From: JAKVCB01 sp963578605
Lineage (GTDB): Bacteria; Planctomycetota; Planctomycetia; Pirellulales; Lacipirellulaceae
Length of the DNA: 64,000 nucleotides
Direction: 5' to 3'
Assembly (NCBI GenBank): GCA_963578605.1
Contig: CAUZEA010000022.1
Span: 1 to 64,000 of the forward strand
Shown here: positions 62,801 to 64,000 of the stretch, in pieces
How the letters are laid out: every line of letters starts with the position of its first letter
Position numbering within the stretch: position 1 is the first letter of the stretch
The notes under the pieces: generated by a model
Told to the model about the DNA's origin: nothing
Database searches by the model: none
Seen by the model: only the letters and a program-made list of their open reading frames with translations
Position numbers and translations under genes: made by a program

Positions 62801-63553
62801 GCCGACTGGGTAGATAATGTCCTCCACGGCGATTTTATCTTCAATCTTGGAGGCACTGCGGCCATCAACAATCTTCTCCTTGCTTGTTTCGTAAAACGTG
62901 CGGAGGATGTCGCTATCGAGTCCGAATTTGGGGTCCATCGCCCGCAGCAACGTCATCACCGAAAACTTGCCGCTCTGGTCGATGCGAACGGTTATGCTGT
63001 CTTTCTTCGTCGTATTGATTTCGATCCAGCTGCCACGTTCCGGGATCACGCGGCAACTGAACAAACGCCGCTCGCCTGCGTCGACTTCTGATATAAAATC
63101 GATACCTGGACTACGATGCAGTTGGCTAACAACGACCCGCTCAGCACCATTAATAATGAACTCTCCGCCGCCGAGCATGATCGGCAGGTCGCCCAGGTAA
63201 ACCTCTTCCTCAATGGGCTCCTCCTTGTTGAGTCGCATCCAAATCCGAAACGGGCGACCATACGTAAGTCGCAATTGACGGCACTCATCGGGTTCATAAC
63301 GTGGTTTACCAAGCTTGTACCGCAGGTAGTCAAGCGTAAGCGTCTTGTCGTAACTCTCGATAGGAAAGATCTCGCGCAATACGCCCTCGAGACCGCTGTC
63401 ATTGCGGTCGTCGGGGGCCAACTCGTTTTGCAGGAAGTAGTCGTAGCTGGCCGTCTGAATCTGAGTGAGATCAGGAATCGCCAGCGACTCGCGGCCACTG
63501 CCAAACTTTTTTATGTCTTGTGCATCCAATCGACGCTGGGCTGTTACGGCCAT
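59843..63553 (-). CDS. rpoB: RNA polymerase beta subunit
   Basis: 1236 residues with the lobes, fork loop and C-terminal clamp complete: [10 protein letters not shown] (N-terminal lobe), the rifampicin-binding region ([27 protein letters not shown]), [19 protein letters not shown] and the C-terminal [20 protein letters not shown]. The rifampicin pocket residues look wild-type in this stretch, written in pieces here. It lies between rplL and rpoC in the standard order. The 297-base upstream gap is larger than usual. Confidence 0.98.
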   Translation of the reverse strand: [1236 protein letters not shown]

Positions 63554-63850
63554 AGGACCTTTTGCTCCCTAATTCAGGTGGAACACACTCTTACACCAAC
63601 AAAACGGATAGATTGAACCTGAAGCCAGGTCTGACCACCAACTGCCAAAGCTATCCTGGTCGGCGACGCACGACAGACTTCGCGTACACCAGCAGCGCAA
63701 TGCATCTGGCCGGTGTGCTGACATTTCAAACAGCTGGGTGGGGAAACTCATACATCTTGCATCGCGCCGGGGCGATGTGCTACCAGACCGGGGCTCTCAC
63801 AGGAAAACCTGTCGCAATCACCTGGTTGCGACCGGCAATCACAAACTCGA
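63554..63850. other. Gap between rplL and rpoB, no gene recognised
   Basis: The 297-base rplL-rpoB spacer is where many bacteria place an attenuator or processing site. I saw no clear terminator hairpin with a U-run and no convincing promoter. Confidence 0.5.
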
Positions 63851-64000
63851 CTACTTGATCGAGACGGTTGCACCAGCTTCCTCGAGTTCGCCTTTGAGTT
63901 TCTCTGCATCTTCCTTCGATACGCCTTCCTTGACTTTGCCGGGTGCACTTTCCACCAAATCCTTGGCTTCTTTCAGGCCGAGACTGGTCGCAGCACGAAC
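63851..64000 (-). CDS. rplL: Ribosomal protein bL12 (L7/L12), C-terminal 49 residues
   Basis: The last 49 residues (VRAATSLGLKEAKDLVESAP, then GKVKEGVSKEDAEKLKGELE and AGATVSIK) match the L7/L12 C-terminal domain, which recruits GTPase factors to the ribosome. The gene begins beyond the right edge of the window. It lies directly upstream of rpoB, as expected. Confidence 0.96.
   Translation of the reverse strand, partial: VRAATSLGLKEAKDLVESAPGKVKEGVSKEDAEKLKGELEEAGATVSIK

Overview
The window looks like chromosomal DNA of a planctomycete, most plausibly a Pirellulales-type lineage. This is inferred from gene content, not from a phylogeny. The main clues are a DUF1559 pseudopilin-like protein paired with a small lipoprotein, two DUF1080 (3-keto-disaccharide hydrolase) proteins, a small membrane protein with the planctomycete-style N-terminus, a secreted EF-hand protein rich in Gly, Pro and Arg, and a ribosomal cluster lacking rpmD and infA. 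Base composition is moderately GC-rich throughout, except for the AT-rich recombinase remnant at the left edge.

Layout. (1) 1-3.3 kb is a decaying edge. An IS3-type element end abuts a 5'-truncated large serine recombinase. It is followed by a glutamine-synthetase-like gene broken by an in-frame amber codon and a TerC-family gene with an apparent one-base frameshift near its start. (2) 3.6-32.7 kb holds short transcription units on both strands: the DUF1559/lipoprotein pair, a prolyl oligopeptidase, a YchF-like GTPase, a Na+/Ca2+-type exchanger, a DUF485 plus sodium:solute symporter pair, a DUF1080-sugar dehydrogenase fusion with a glycosyltransferase and a second DUF1080 protein, a bile-acid-symporter-like carrier, an extended SDR, a JmjC/cupin-like oxygenase, acetolactate synthase, a PP2C-like protein that has lost its metal ligands, obg and rpmA, the EF-hand protein with a strong terminator, DUF3891, and a possible HEXXH metallopeptidase. 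(3) 32.7-50.1 kb, all on the minus strand, is the S10-spc-alpha ribosomal supercluster. In transcription order it runs rpsJ, rplC, rplD, rplW, rplB, rpsS, rplV, rpsC, rplP, rpmC, rpsQ, rplN, rplX, rplE, rpsN, rpsH, rplF, rplR, rpsE, rplO, secY, adk, map, rpmJ, rpsM, rpsK, rpsD, rpoA, rplQ. A near-consensus sigma-70 promoter sits upstream of rpsJ. (4) 50.2-52.0 kb is a two-gene plus-strand insert: a YtrA-type GntR regulator with a perfect palindrome right at its start codon, and a lactate-racemase-like protein. It occupies the place where tuf often lies. (5) 52.1-64 kb, minus strand, is fusA, rpsG, rpsL, rpoC, rpoB and the 3' end of rplL.

How the genes work together. The right half encodes ribosomal proteins, core RNA polymerase (alpha, beta, beta'), the SecY channel, adenylate kinase, methionine aminopeptidase and EF-G, which is a growth-rate-linked gene-expression block. 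The left half is metabolic and envelope-related, with many exported proteins. I found no rRNA, tRNA, CRISPR array or prophage, and nothing I would call a new multi-gene defence or biosynthetic system. The most unusual items are the regulator/racemase insert with its start-overlapping operator, the DUF1080-sugar dehydrogenase fusion, the inactivated PP2C-like protein, and the enlarged acidic-tailed L17.
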